DNA of 64,000 nt. Source: Bacillus sp. AFS059628. Lineage in GTDB: Bacteria > Bacillota > Bacilli > Bacillales > Bacillaceae_G. Shown piece by piece: positions 52,319-61,237 of this stretch. The notes beneath the pieces are model-generated. The model had not been told where the DNA came from, ran no database searches, and worked only from the letters and a program-made list of their open reading frames with translations. Numbering within the stretch: the stretch's first letter is position 1; each line of letters starts with the position of its first letter. A program made the position numbers and the translations under genes. The stretch lies in contig NZ_NVEC01000008.1 in the NCBI RefSeq assembly GCF_002571225.1, positions 126,852-190,851 on the forward strand. The letters are read 5' to 3'.

Positions 52319-52534
52319 ATGCCAGAAGTAAGATGCTCTGTTTCCAATTGTTCATTTTGGGGACAAGGTAACTTTTGTCAAGCAAGTGCGATTATCGTTC
52401 AGCCAGATGCAGATGAAACAGGTCAAACTGAAAATGAATCGTATACAAGTGCAGTTTTAACAAACGAGACGCTAGAAAGTTCTGTGGCAACGAGTGTAGA
52501 AACTTGTTGTCATACATTTAAGCCAAAATATTAA
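52319..52534 (+). CDS. DUF1540 cysteine-rich protein
   Basis: A 71-residue protein with spaced cysteines at the start (VRCSVSNCSFWGQGNFCQASAI) and a pair near the end (VETCCHTF), the DUF1540 pattern, which suggests metal binding. ATG follows AAGGAGGGGG. Function unknown. A terminator follows. Confidence 0.85.
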   Translation: MPEVRCSVSNCSFWGQGNFCQASAIIVQPDADETGQTENESYTSAVLTNETLESSVATSVETCCHTFKPKY

Positions 52535-52542
52535 CACATATT

Positions 52543-52571
52543 CCACCTCATATACGTGAGGTGGTTTTTTC
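52543..52571 (+). terminator. Terminator of the DUF1540 gene
   Basis: Perfect stem CCACCTCA / TGAGGTGG followed by T6. Confidence 0.85.
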
Positions 52572-52651
52572 TTTTCCTCTTCTTGTTTACGTCCTCCCCA
52601 ATTCTCCCTATAATAAAATTAACATTTTTTATGAATACGAAGGTGAAATAT

Positions 52652-53638
52652 ATGACTAAAACAATTGCAGATATCGCCAAATTGGCTGGAGTTGCAAAAA
52701 GCACAGTTTCTCGTTACTTAAACGGTGGATACGTAAGTGATAAAACAAAATTTAAAATCGAAAGTATTATTCAGGAAACAAATTTCTCTCCCAATACATT
52801 TGCTCAAAGCTTAAAAGCAAAAACAACAAATTTAATTGGTGTTATTATCCCCCGATTAGACTCCTTCGCTACAATGAAAACTCTTATCGGGATTGATAAT
52901 ACGTTACAGGAAAATAACTATCAAATGCTTGTAGCAAATGCAAATCAAACAATTGAAACTGAAATACAAGCAATGGAAAACTTTATAAAACAAAGGGTAG
53001 CTGGCATTATTTTATTAACAAAAACTTTAACAAATAAGCATCAACAAATTATTGCTAATTCAAATATTCCTATTTTATTCGTTGGGCAAGAATATAAAGA
53101 TCAATATTGCCTCGTTCATGATGATTATGATGCAGCTTATGAGTTAGGAGCATACGTGTTATCACAAGGGCATAGAAATATCGCCTATTTAGGGGTAGAA
53201 AGAGATGATATTTCTGTTGGTATAAATCGAAAAAACGGTTTTCAAAAAGCAATTGAAAATTTAGAGCCGACTTGCAGTGTTTGTTATTACGAAACATCTT
53301 TCCAAATAGAAGATGCCATGAAACAAGTACAACATATTTTAAGTAATAACCGTCCAACGCTTATCGTATGTGCTACAGATAACATCGCACTTGGGGCAAT
53401 GAAAGTCATTCACTCCCATTCTCTTTCTGTACCAAATGATATTTCTGTAACAGGATTCGGGGGATATGATATTTCAGAAATGGTACACCCTAGCTTAACG
53501 ACAATTGCGTTTGACTATGAGTATGCTGGAAAGCTTGCTGCCACTTCTCTTTCACAGCTTGTCCAAAACAAAACTATACCAAAAATATTACACTCTCGTT
53601 ATACATTGAAAATTCAAGAAAGCGTTGACAAAATTTAA
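52652..53638 (+). CDS. scrR: Sucrose operon repressor, LacI family
   Basis: A 328-residue LacI-type repressor. Its N-terminal HTH and hinge read TIADIAKLAGVAKSTVSRYLNGGYVS and SPNTFAQSLKAKTTNLIGVIIPR. The periplasmic-binding-like effector domain fills the rest. The ATG at 52652 has AAGGTGA upstream. The frame extends to 52556 through the previous terminator and is rejected. It precedes scrA-scrB-scrK, and two GGAACCGGTTCC-type operators lie between it and scrA. Confidence 0.9.
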   Translation: MTKTIADIAKLAGVAKSTVSRYLNGGYVSDKTKFKIESIIQETNFSPNTFAQSLKAKTTNLIGVIIPRLDSFATMKTLIGIDNTLQENNYQMLVANANQTIETEIQAMENFIKQRVAGIILLTKTLTNKHQQIIANSNIPILFVGQEYKDQYCLVHDDYDAAYELGAYVLSQGHRNIAYLGVERDDISVGINRKNGFQKAIENLEPTCSVCYYETSFQIEDAMKQVQHILSNNRPTLIVCATDNIALGAMKVIHSHSLSVPNDISVTGFGGYDISEMVHPSLTTIAFDYEYAGKLAATSLSQLVQNKTIPKILHSRYTLKIQESVDKI

Positions 53639-53652
53639 AGGCACTCTATAAT
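53616..53652 (+). promoter_or_regulatory. scr promoter with overlapping cre site
   Basis: TTGACA (53625-53630) and TATAAT (53647-53652), both perfect, with a 16-nt spacer, at the 3' end of scrR. AAGAAAGCGTTGACA (53616-53630) matches the cre consensus with one mismatch and covers the -35 box. Confidence 0.7.
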
Positions 53653-53658
53653 AAAAAT

Positions 53659-53670
53659 AAAACCGGTTCC
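53659..53670. promoter_or_regulatory. ScrR operator 1
   Basis: AAAACCGGTTCC at the predicted transcription start, with the same ACCGGTTCC core as operator 2. Confidence 0.6.
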
Positions 53671-53675
53671 ATATT

Positions 53676-53714
53676 AAAAAACAGGATTCTTCACATCAAT
53701 TCCCTGTTTTTTAT
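53676..53714 (+). terminator. Hairpin between scrR and scrA (terminator or leader attenuator)
   Basis: Ten-base-pair stem AAAAAACAGG / CCTGTTTTTT with a 17-nt loop. It lies downstream of the scr promoter, so transcripts of scrA from that promoter must read through it. Confidence 0.55.
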
Positions 53715-53727
53715 TTTAATTATTTAC

Positions 53728-53739
53728 GGAACCGGTTCC
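53728..53739. promoter_or_regulatory. ScrR operator 2
   Basis: GGAACCGGTTCC, a perfect palindrome, 26 nt before the scrA start. Confidence 0.65.
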
Positions 53740-53765
53740 ATAAAATATCGTAAGGGGGCATTTTT

Positions 53766-55145
53766 ATGAATATGAAACAAATCGCAACACAAGTATTACA
53801 AAATATCGGCGGAAAGGAAAACATTGTTCGCGCTACACATTGCGCTACTCGCCTTCGTCTTGTACTAAAAGATGAAACAAAAATAAACGCTTCCGAAATT
53901 GAAAACATCGATGAAGTGAAAGGTGCTTTTGCAACGACTGAACAATACCAAATTATTTTTGGAACTGGCATAGTAAACAAAGTATATGATGAGTTTTCAA
54001 AACTAATTGGAATAGCTGAATTGGATTCTACAACATCAAATGATATATCTAAGAAAAAAATGAATCCCATCGCTCGCCTAGCAAAGACATTATCTAATAT
54101 TTTCGTTCCAATTATTCCAGCTATCGTCGCAAGCGGTTTACTTATGGGACTACTCGGAATGTTGAAAGCGTTTAAATTAGTTTCTGGAGATCACTCACTT
54201 ATCCAATTACTTGATATGTTCTCAAGTGCAGCTTTCATTATTTTACCTATTTTAATCGGGGTTAGTGCCGCTAAAGAATTTGGTGGAAATATTTTCTTAG
54301 GTGCAGTTGTTGGTGGTATATTAACTCACCCAAGCTTAACGAATCCTTGGACTCTTTCAAATGCAAAACCAACTGTTTTACATTTTCTTGGTATGAATAT
54401 TGATATGATTGGCTATCAAGGCACTGTTTTACCTATTCTGTTATGCGTATATGTCATGAGTACAATTGAAAAAGAACTTCGAAAACGCGTTCCAAACTCT
54501 TTAGATTTATTAGTTACACCATTCTTAACGATTATTATAACTGGCTTTTTATCACTTATTATTATCGGACCGATTGGATATAAAATCGGTGACGGCATTA
54601 CGTACCTTTTAAATACAATTTATCAATTTGCAGGGCCAGTAGCTGGTCTTATATTCGGTGGGCTATATTCAACAATTGTTCTTACTGGCTTACATCATAG
54701 CTTCCATGCTATTGAAGCAGGCTTACTCGCAAATAAAGATATCGGTGTCAATTTCTTACTCCCTATTTGGTCAATGGCGAACGTTGCTCAAGGTGGGGCT
54801 ACTTTAGCAGTTTATTTCAAAACAAAAAACAAAAAAACGAAAGAAATTGCAATTCCAGCAGCAGCTTCAGCATTTTTAGGAATTACAGAACCAGCTATTT
54901 TTGGTGTCAATTTAAAACTTGGTAAACCATTTATTGCAGCAGCTATTGGTGGCGCTATTGGTGGCGCTTACGTTGTTTGGATGCAAGTAGCGGCTAATGC
55001 ATACGGTTTAACAGGTATTCCAATGCTTACAATTGTTGCACCTCTTGGCATAATGAATATGATTCACTATATAATTGGATTCGCTATTGCAGTTATCACT
55101 GCTTTTGTTGCCACATTCATTTTATATAAAGAAAGTAAACAATAA
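53766..55145 (+). CDS. scrA: PTS sucrose-specific IIBC component
   Basis: A 459-residue PTS permease with an N-terminal IIB domain (phosphorylatable Cys in RATHCATRLRLVL, about residue 26) and a IIC domain with about 10 helices, including GGILTHPSL and FLGITEPAIFGVNLKLGKPF (conserved EPA.FG). No IIA domain is attached, so it uses a general glucose-type IIA. It imports sucrose as sucrose-6-phosphate. Followed 14 nt later by the hydrolase gene. Confidence 0.95.
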   Translation: MNMKQIATQVLQNIGGKENIVRATHCATRLRLVLKDETKINASEIENIDEVKGAFATTEQYQIIFGTGIVNKVYDEFSKLIGIAELDSTTSNDISKKKMNPIARLAKTLSNIFVPIIPAIVASGLLMGLLGMLKAFKLVSGDHSLIQLLDMFSSAAFIILPILIGVSAAKEFGGNIFLGAVVGGILTHPSLTNPWTLSNAKPTVLHFLGMNIDMIGYQGTVLPILLCVYVMSTIEKELRKRVPNSLDLLVTPFLTIIITGFLSLIIIGPIGYKIGDGITYLLNTIYQFAGPVAGLIFGGLYSTIVLTGLHHSFHAIEAGLLANKDIGVNFLLPIWSMANVAQGGATLAVYFKTKNKKTKEIAIPAAASAFLGITEPAIFGVNLKLGKPFIAAAIGGAIGGAYVVWMQVAANAYGLTGIPMLTIVAPLGIMNMIHYIIGFAIAVITAFVATFILYKESKQ

Positions 55146-55159
55146 CGAGGTGAAAACCT

Positions 55160-56635
55160 ATGTCAAAATATAAAACAATATTGCAATCTGATAAAGACGA
55201 ATTACATTCTTTATATGAAATTGCAAACCAAGATTCATGGAAACCAATTTATCATATCCATCCATCCTTTGGATTAATGAATGATCCTAACGGTGTATCA
55301 TACTACAATGATGAATATCATGTTTTTTATCAGTGGTATCCATTCGGTCCCACTCACGGAATGAAGCATTGGGGACATGTGAAATCAAAAGATCTTATTA
55401 ACTGGGAGCGTATGCCTGTAGCTATCATACCTACTGAAAGCTATGAATCGCACGGTGCATATTCTGGTAGCGCTATCGTAAAAGACGAACTTCTTCACTT
55501 ACTGTATACAGGAAATATAAAAAAAGCTGATGATTCCCGTGATGCAAAGCAATGTATGGTAATAATGGATTCTCAATATAAGATGACGAAATATAGTAAT
55601 AATCCTGTTATTGATGTAATTCCTAACGGATATACAAAACATGTGCGTGATCCAAAAGTATGGAAACATAACGATATATACTATATGTTACTCGGTGCAC
55701 AACGCAAAAATAAAACTGGAACTCTTTTACTATATAGGTCACAAGACCTATACAATTGGCATTTCCAAGGTGAAATTACAACAAACTTAAAAGAATTTGG
55801 ATTCATGTGGGAATGCCCCGATTACTTCCAATTATCAGGGAAAGATGTACTTCTCTTTTCACCTCAAGGAATTGAAAAAGAAGAAGAAAATTTTCAAAAT
55901 GTATACAATGTTGTTTATGCTATAGGACATTTCGATATTGAAAATTCACATTTCCATGTTGATTCATATTACGAGGTTGATAAAGGGTTCGATTTTTATG
56001 CCCCTCAAACTCTAAAAGACTCTACTAGTCGCCGCCTATTGTTTGCTTGGGCAGGATCAAGTGAAATCACATACCCTTCTGATGATTATATGTGGGCTCA
56101 TTGTTTAACACTTCCACGTGAATTAACATTAGAGGACAACATATTAAAACAAAAACCAGTTTCAGAATTAGCAAAACTACGAACAACAAAAAAAGAAATT
56201 TCAGGAGATATAAAAGCTGGATTAAATATATTATCAACACTTGATCACAAAGACTCCTATGAATTAATTGTTACTCTCAAAACAGAGAATGCAAACCTAT
56301 TCGGACTTTCTCTTTTCCATAATGAAGAGGAATGTTTTCCAATTACATTTAATCGGAAAGAAGGCACTGTTTCTATAGACAGGAGCAACTTCTGCCATCA
56401 ATTTGGCGGAGAATATGGTTATGAACGCTATAAAAAAATTAATATTCAAGATACGATAGAACTACAAATATTTGTAGATGCAAGCATCGTGGAAATTTTC
56501 TTATACGATGGTTCAACAGTCTTTACGTCCCGAGTGTTTCCTCGAAAAGACTTGAAACATCATATAGCAATCTTTTCAGATGCAAAACTAAACTTTATCA
56601 TTACACAATATAAGCTGAAAAGAGGAATTGTATGA
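55160..56635 (+). CDS. scrB: Sucrose-6-phosphate hydrolase (GH32)
   Basis: A 491-residue cytoplasmic beta-fructofuranosidase. The nucleophile motif is GLMNDPNG (Asp about 41), RDPKVWKH supplies the stabilising Asp, and the acid/base Glu is in MWECPDYF. A five-bladed propeller is followed by a C-terminal beta-sandwich (VDASIVEIFLYDG). Start behind ACGAGGTGA. It overlaps the fructokinase gene by 4 nt. It splits sucrose-6-phosphate into glucose-6-phosphate and fructose. Confidence 0.95.
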   Translation: MSKYKTILQSDKDELHSLYEIANQDSWKPIYHIHPSFGLMNDPNGVSYYNDEYHVFYQWYPFGPTHGMKHWGHVKSKDLINWERMPVAIIPTESYESHGAYSGSAIVKDELLHLLYTGNIKKADDSRDAKQCMVIMDSQYKMTKYSNNPVIDVIPNGYTKHVRDPKVWKHNDIYYMLLGAQRKNKTGTLLLYRSQDLYNWHFQGEITTNLKEFGFMWECPDYFQLSGKDVLLFSPQGIEKEEENFQNVYNVVYAIGHFDIENSHFHVDSYYEVDKGFDFYAPQTLKDSTSRRLLFAWAGSSEITYPSDDYMWAHCLTLPRELTLEDNILKQKPVSELAKLRTTKKEISGDIKAGLNILSTLDHKDSYELIVTLKTENANLFGLSLFHNEEECFPITFNRKEGTVSIDRSNFCHQFGGEYGYERYKKINIQDTIELQIFVDASIVEIFLYDGSTVFTSRVFPRKDLKHHIAIFSDAKLNFIITQYKLKRGIV

Positions 56636-57573
56636 GAAATGTCTTTTGTATCGGTGAACTATTAATTGATTTCGTTTGCCGAAATACCAATGTTTCTTTA
56701 GTAAACGGTTCAGATTTCGAAAAAAAAGCTGGTGGAGCACCCGCTAACGTTGCTGCTACTATTACAAAATTAGGTGGACACGCTACATTTATGGGACAAG
56801 TAGGAAACGATCCATTTGGTGAATTTCTTGAACAAACTTTACAACATGCACATGTGGACACTTCCATGCTCATAAAGGATAAACAAACCACACTTGCATT
56901 CGTATCTATCGATCAAAATGGTGAGCGTGATTTTACCTTTATGCGTGGCGCAGACGGTGAATATCATTTCAATAGCATTGATTTATCAAAAATAAAAACG
57001 AATGATTTAATCCATTTTGGTTCAGCGACAGCTTTATTGTCCAGCCCGTTAAAAGACACATATTTTCAACTTCTACAACATGCAAGAGAAAGTGACCAGT
57101 TTATTTCTTTTGATCCAAATTACCGAAATGCGCTCATTACAAATACCGAACAATTTATTCAAGACTGCTTAACCTTTATAAAACATGCTCATTTTGTAAA
57201 AGTAAGTCAAGAAGAAGCGATTATGCTTTCTAAAGAGAGTGATTTACAACAATCTGCACTCAAATTATTAAATCATGGTGCGAAAGCCGTAGCTATTACA
57301 CTCGGAAAAGACGGTACTCTTCTTGCAACAAAAGATAAGCAAACTATTGTACCTTCTATCTCCATTCAACAAGTTGATACTACTGGCGCTGGTGATGCTT
57401 TCGTTGGAGCGATGTTATACCAAATCGCTAAAAGCGAACAAACGTTTCCTCATAATTTCGAAGATTTAACAACGTTTATCTCCTTTGCAAATAAAGTAGG
57501 TGCTCTCACATGTAAAAATTACGGAGCCATTGCCTCTCTTCCATCATTAACAGATGTAAAAGCATACGATTAA
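56632..57573 (+). CDS. scrK: Fructokinase, PfkB (ribokinase) family
   Basis: A 313-residue sugar kinase with the two PfkB signatures: GGAPANVAATITKLGG near residue 35 and DTTGAGDAFVGAMLY near residue 245, the latter holding the catalytic Asp. It phosphorylates the fructose released by ScrB. Translationally coupled to scrB, and the last gene of the operon. Its stop codon lies within a perfect palindromic terminator. Confidence 0.93.
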   Translation: MRNVFCIGELLIDFVCRNTNVSLVNGSDFEKKAGGAPANVAATITKLGGHATFMGQVGNDPFGEFLEQTLQHAHVDTSMLIKDKQTTLAFVSIDQNGERDFTFMRGADGEYHFNSIDLSKIKTNDLIHFGSATALLSSPLKDTYFQLLQHARESDQFISFDPNYRNALITNTEQFIQDCLTFIKHAHFVKVSQEEAIMLSKESDLQQSALKLLNHGAKAVAITLGKDGTLLATKDKQTIVPSISIQQVDTTGAGDAFVGAMLYQIAKSEQTFPHNFEDLTTFISFANKVGALTCKNYGAIASLPSLTDVKAYD

Positions 57574-57588
57574 TCGTATGCTTTTTAC
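57556..57588. terminator. Bidirectional terminator at the end of scrK
   Basis: Palindrome GTAAAAAGCATACG-type stem centred on ATTAAT, containing the scrK stop and reaching the convergent small membrane gene. Confidence 0.85.
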
Positions 57589-57836
57589 ATTCCTCTCCAA
57601 AAATCATGCATCATAAAAAAGTACAAAATAACGAGAATAGCTGTCCCGCATAAGGTAATGCGCCGATATATACTCTTCTCACCTTCTCTTGCTTTCACAA
57701 ATGCCAAAATAAATCCGAAGAACAATATTAAATCAACATATGGAACATAAAAAGAAAAAACGAGAAACGAATACAAATACACGATAAATAAACAGGTCGT
57801 TACTAAGAAAACTTTAAAGGCAAATTCACTTTTCAT
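57585..57836 (-). CDS. Small membrane protein, 83 aa, unknown
   Basis: Three hydrophobic segments (about 6-24, 28-43, 59-74) separated by a basic loop (KAREGEKSIYRR). ATG at 57836 has GGGGGCGG upstream, and the longer start has nothing. No recognised family. Confidence 0.7.
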   Translation of the reverse strand: MKSEFAFKVFLVTTCLFIVYLYSFLVFSFYVPYVDLILFFGFILAFVKAREGEKSIYRRITLCGTAILVILYFFMMHDFWRGM

Positions 57837-57909
57837 AATGTAACCGCCCCCTATCTGTACTGTATTATATTCAGCAAAATCCAATAGTTGCAGTTAAACT
57901 CGAAGTAGA

Positions 57910-57938
57910 AATAAGCTACCGTCTATAATACGGTAGCC
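57910..57938 (-). terminator. Terminator of the L,D-transpeptidase gene
   Basis: Stem GCTACCG / CGGTAGC followed on the minus strand by TTATTTCT. Confidence 0.65.
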
Positions 57939-57940
57939 TA

Positions 57941-58702
57941 TTACGGAACATTATATTTTCGTTTATATATATTACTTAAAACCGAAGAAGGAATTTGCTC
58001 GTAACGAATTTTCTCTCCAGTTTCATCCACAATATACAAATTGTTTCCTATATAATATATTCCATCTTTTCGCTTTGAATACACTTTATATCTTTCATTC
58101 GGCAATACCGTTTTCACTTTCGTTAACTGCCCATTTGGTTCTTGCCAATATATATCGGCACGGTCTACTAACGTAAGCACGCCAATTTGCTCTTCCTCTA
58201 CTTTACGACCATTCCAGCTCACGACGCGGTAGCCAAGCTTATTCGCCTCATATTCGGGGCTCGTATGAAAACGGGAAATGATTACTTTTGTTTGTAATTG
58301 GACTCGGTCATATAGCCACTGTATATCTCTGTCATGCATACGAATGCAACCATTTGATTCCCTACTTCCAATTGTCCATTCCCGATTTGTCCCGTGAATC
58401 GCATATTCATTTTTATCTAGTCCAAGCCATCTCGTACCAAGAGGGTTATTCGGTGCACCACCAGCTATTTTTTTCCGATGGTATTCTTTATTTTTATATT
58501 TAGTTATAATACAAAAATTACCTTCAGGCGTAGGTGTACGATCTCTTCCAGTTGTTACGGGGAATGTTTTTGTATAATTTCCATTTTCAAAAAAAGATAA
58601 TTGGTTTGTCGTAAGATTCACTAATATTAGATGATCTGTATCAGCAAAGGCACTAACTGGTAGGATGAAAAATAATAGTATGACGAAACATAATTTTTTC
58701 AC
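57941..58702 (-). CDS. Secreted L,D-transpeptidase (YkuD domain)
   Basis: A 253-residue exported wall enzyme with a signal peptide (LCFVILLFFILPVSAFA). The YkuD catalytic domain spans about 22-145. It has the catalytic block HGTNREWTIGSRESNGCIRMHDRD, in which His and the SNGC-R Cys act together. A C-terminal beta-rich region of about 100 residues follows. It makes 3-3 peptidoglycan cross-links or anchors polymers, possibly in the spore. Monocistronic. Confidence 0.92.
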   Translation of the reverse strand: MKKLCFVILLFFILPVSAFADTDHLILVNLTTNQLSFFENGNYTKTFPVTTGRDRTPTPEGNFCIITKYKNKEYHRKKIAGGAPNNPLGTRWLGLDKNEYAIHGTNREWTIGSRESNGCIRMHDRDIQWLYDRVQLQTKVIISRFHTSPEYEANKLGYRVVSWNGRKVEEEQIGVLTLVDRADIYWQEPNGQLTKVKTVLPNERYKVYSKRKDGIYYIGNNLYIVDETGEKIRYEQIPSSVLSNIYKRKYNVP

Positions 58703-58769
58703 CTATATCCCTCCCCTAGCGCCACTATAATAAGTGGAATTAACTTTACTTTGCTCTTATAAATGAAAA

Positions 58770-59636
58770 CTATCCATTTACAATAACGCCCCCATTTACA
58801 TGTATCATTTGTCCGGTAACATAAGATGAATCGCTAGACGCTAAATATACGTATGCTGGCGCTAATTCATACGGTTGACCAGGCCTTTGCATCGGAACAT
58901 TGCTCCCGAACTGAGCAACCTTCTTCTCATCAAAGCTTGATGGAATAAGTGGTGTCCAAATTGGCCCAGGCGCAACACCATTTACACGAATCCCTTTTTG
59001 CACTAACGATTGGGAAAGTGACCTTGTAAAAGCAACGATTGCTCCTTTCGTTGCCGAGTAATCAATTAAAGTTTCATTTCCTTCATACGCAACGATAGAC
59101 GCCGTATTTATAATGACATCCCCTTGCTTTAAATGAGAAAGTGCTGCTTTCGTAACGTGAAAATAAGAAAAAATATTAATACGAAAAGTCTTTTCTAACT
59201 GTTCTGCTGTAATATACTCTAGCCCTTGCTGTGGATATTGCTGCGCGACATTATTTACTAAAACATTTACACTACCTAGCTGCTTGACGGTCTCTTCTAC
59301 AATATCTTTACAGTGCTGTTCATCACTTAAATCACCTGGTAACAACACACACTTTACACCTTCTTGTTCTACACGTTGCTTCGTCTCATTTGCATCTCCA
59401 TCTTCATCTAAATACGCAATCGCAATATTCGCTCCCTCTTTCGCAAAAGCGATGGAAACAGCTCGTCCAATCCCGCTATCCCCTCCTGTAATTAATACAT
59501 TCTTTCCTTTTAACTTTTCGCTTCCTTTATAGTTTGGATCTTCAAACTGGGGAAGTGGATTCATTAATGATTCAACACCGGGCTGTTTATTTTGATGTTG
59601 GGCAGGCATTGTTACAAAGTTTTTTTGCTGTGGCAT
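58770..59636 (-). CDS. SDR family oxidoreductase (general stress type, YhxC/YhdF-like)
   Basis: A 288-residue short-chain dehydrogenase. The N-terminal 45 residues (Gln/Asn/Pro-rich) precede the Rossmann motif ITGGDSGIGRAV. NNVAQQ, the catalytic IVAYEGNETLIDYSATKGA (Tyr-x-x-x-Lys replaced in register as YSATK) and VAPGPIWTPL follow. The subfamily is annotated as glucose/ribitol dehydrogenase-like stress proteins, though substrate is unproven. ATG at 59636 is chosen over the longer frame because the conserved family start MPQQ fits. Confidence 0.85.
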   Translation of the reverse strand: MPQQKNFVTMPAQHQNKQPGVESLMNPLPQFEDPNYKGSEKLKGKNVLITGGDSGIGRAVSIAFAKEGANIAIAYLDEDGDANETKQRVEQEGVKCVLLPGDLSDEQHCKDIVEETVKQLGSVNVLVNNVAQQYPQQGLEYITAEQLEKTFRINIFSYFHVTKAALSHLKQGDVIINTASIVAYEGNETLIDYSATKGAIVAFTRSLSQSLVQKGIRVNGVAPGPIWTPLIPSSFDEKKVAQFGSNVPMQRPGQPYELAPAYVYLASSDSSYVTGQMIHVNGGVIVNG

Positions 59637-59765
59637 AGCTTCTTTCAACTCCTTTTCCTTATAATATGCGCACAATAAAAACTGAAATTCACACATCGAT
59701 TTACGATTAATATTCGAATTTACGACACAAAATATGAATTGTTGTAAACTTTTTATGCAAAACTA

Positions 59766-59820
59766 TTGCAAAATAGTTAAAAAACGAATATTATATATAA
59801 CTGTTGTGAAAATTATTCGT
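59766..59820 (+). promoter_or_regulatory. Promoter and PurR-type boxes of the purine permease gene
   Basis: TTGCAA (59766-59771) and TATTAT (59789-59794) with a 17-nt spacer. ACGAATATT (59784-59792) and inverted AATTATTCGT (59811-59820) resemble a PurBox pair. A perfect AACTATT / AATAGTT repeat lies at 59761-59778. No purine riboswitch aptamer is present. Confidence 0.45.
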
Positions 59821-59839
59821 AAACAGAAAGGATGTTTAT

Positions 59840-61141
59840 ATGTTTAACCTTTCAAAACATAAAACTTCTATTAAAACTGAAATTATGGCAGGTATTATTA
59901 CCTTCTTAACAATGGCATATATCATTGTCGTAAACCCTGTCATCCTTGGGGATGCAGGTGTTCCATTTGAACAAGCATTTACAGCAACAATTATCGCTGC
60001 TGTTGTCGGAACATTATTTATGGCGATCTTTACAAACTTACCAATCGCAATTGCACCAGGTATGGGATTAAATGCTTACTTCTCTTACTCTGTTGTAAAA
60101 GCTCATGAAGGCATGACTTTCGCAATTGCATTCTCTGCTGTATTCGTAGCAGGTATGATTTTAATTTTGTTATCATTCACATCTTTCCGTACAAAATTAA
60201 TGGAAGCAATTCCTGAAAACTTAAAACATGCAATTACTGCTGGTATCGGTCTTTTCATCGCCTTTATCGGTTTACGTTTAACAGGTATCGTTACAAAAAA
60301 TGAAGCAAACTTAGTTGGACTTGGTGATCTTCACTCTGCTCCAGTACTACTAGCATTAGCTGGACTTGGAATTACAATCATCCTTATGTCTTTAAATGTA
60401 AATGGTGCACTATTTATCGGGATGCTATTAACTGGTATTATCGCTTTCTTCACAGGACAATTAACATTCTCAAACGGTGTTACATCAATGCCTGGATTAC
60501 CAGAAGGAATTATCGTTTCAAATCCAATTACTGCTGTATCTGATGTAATTAACTACGGATTATACGGCGTTGTATTTTCATTCTTCCTTGTTACATTATT
60601 CGATACAACAGGTACATTACTTGGTGTAGCTCAACAAGGTGGATTTATGAAAGACGGAAAACTTCCAAAAGCTGGACGAGCTCTTCTATCTGATTCATTC
60701 TCAGCAACAATCGGTTCTATGTTCGGAACAACACCATCAACAGCTTACATCGAATCATCTGCTGGTGTTGCAGCTGGTGGTCGTACTGGTTTAACAACTG
60801 TTACAGTAGCCGTTCTATTCGCACTAGCAGCATTCTTCGGACCATTAGTAAGTGCCGTTTCTGGTGTATCAGCTATTACTGCACCATCATTAATTATCGT
60901 TGGTAGTCTTATGATGGGATCAGTTCGCCACATCGATTGGGACGCATTTGATGAAGCATTCCCAGCATTCTTAGTAATCTTAAGCATGCCACTTACATCA
61001 AGTATCGCAACAGGTATCGCACTTGGATTTATTTCATACCCACTTATGAAAGTGGCAAAAGGTAAATTCCGTGCTGTTCACCCACTTGTGTATGTATTTG
61101 GAATCTTGTTCGCTTATCAATTGATTTTCTTACCACATTAA
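59840..61141 (+). CDS. NCS2 family purine permease (PbuG/PbuO-like)
   Basis: A 433-residue membrane transporter of the AzgA-like NCS2 branch, probably a hypoxanthine/guanine or adenine importer. Family blocks: EIMAGIITFLTMAYIIVVNP, AIAPGMGLNAYFSYSV, LFDTTGTLLGVAQQGGF and TTPSTAYIESSAGVAAGGRTGLT. About 12 to 14 helices. ATG behind AAAGGATG. Monocistronic, ended by a hairpin. Which purine is moved cannot be told. Confidence 0.92.
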   Translation: MFNLSKHKTSIKTEIMAGIITFLTMAYIIVVNPVILGDAGVPFEQAFTATIIAAVVGTLFMAIFTNLPIAIAPGMGLNAYFSYSVVKAHEGMTFAIAFSAVFVAGMILILLSFTSFRTKLMEAIPENLKHAITAGIGLFIAFIGLRLTGIVTKNEANLVGLGDLHSAPVLLALAGLGITIILMSLNVNGALFIGMLLTGIIAFFTGQLTFSNGVTSMPGLPEGIIVSNPITAVSDVINYGLYGVVFSFFLVTLFDTTGTLLGVAQQGGFMKDGKLPKAGRALLSDSFSATIGSMFGTTPSTAYIESSAGVAAGGRTGLTTVTVAVLFALAAFFGPLVSAVSGVSAITAPSLIIVGSLMMGSVRHIDWDAFDEAFPAFLVILSMPLTSSIATGIALGFISYPLMKVAKGKFRAVHPLVYVFGILFAYQLIFLPH

Positions 61142-61168
61142 AATCCCTCATAAAGAGGGATTTTTTTA
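61142..61168 (+). terminator. Terminator of the purine permease gene
   Basis: Stem AAATCCCTC / GAGGGATTT followed by T4 or more. Confidence 0.85.
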
Positions 61169-61171
61169 TAC

Positions 61172-61212
61172 ATAAAAAAGTAGCGCATCAAATTTCGATG
61201 CGCCACTTTCCT
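61172..61212 (-). terminator. Terminator of the small membrane gene at 61238
   Basis: Stem AAAGTAGCGCATC / GATGCGCCACTTT (one mismatch) with T6 on the minus strand. Confidence 0.8.
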
Positions 61213-61237
61213 TTTGCAACAATCAAACGAACTACTT

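Noticed and set aside
59697-59839. Purine riboswitch expected before a PbuG-like permease
   Set aside because: The leader after the apparent promoter is under 50 nt and lacks the conserved aptamer loops.
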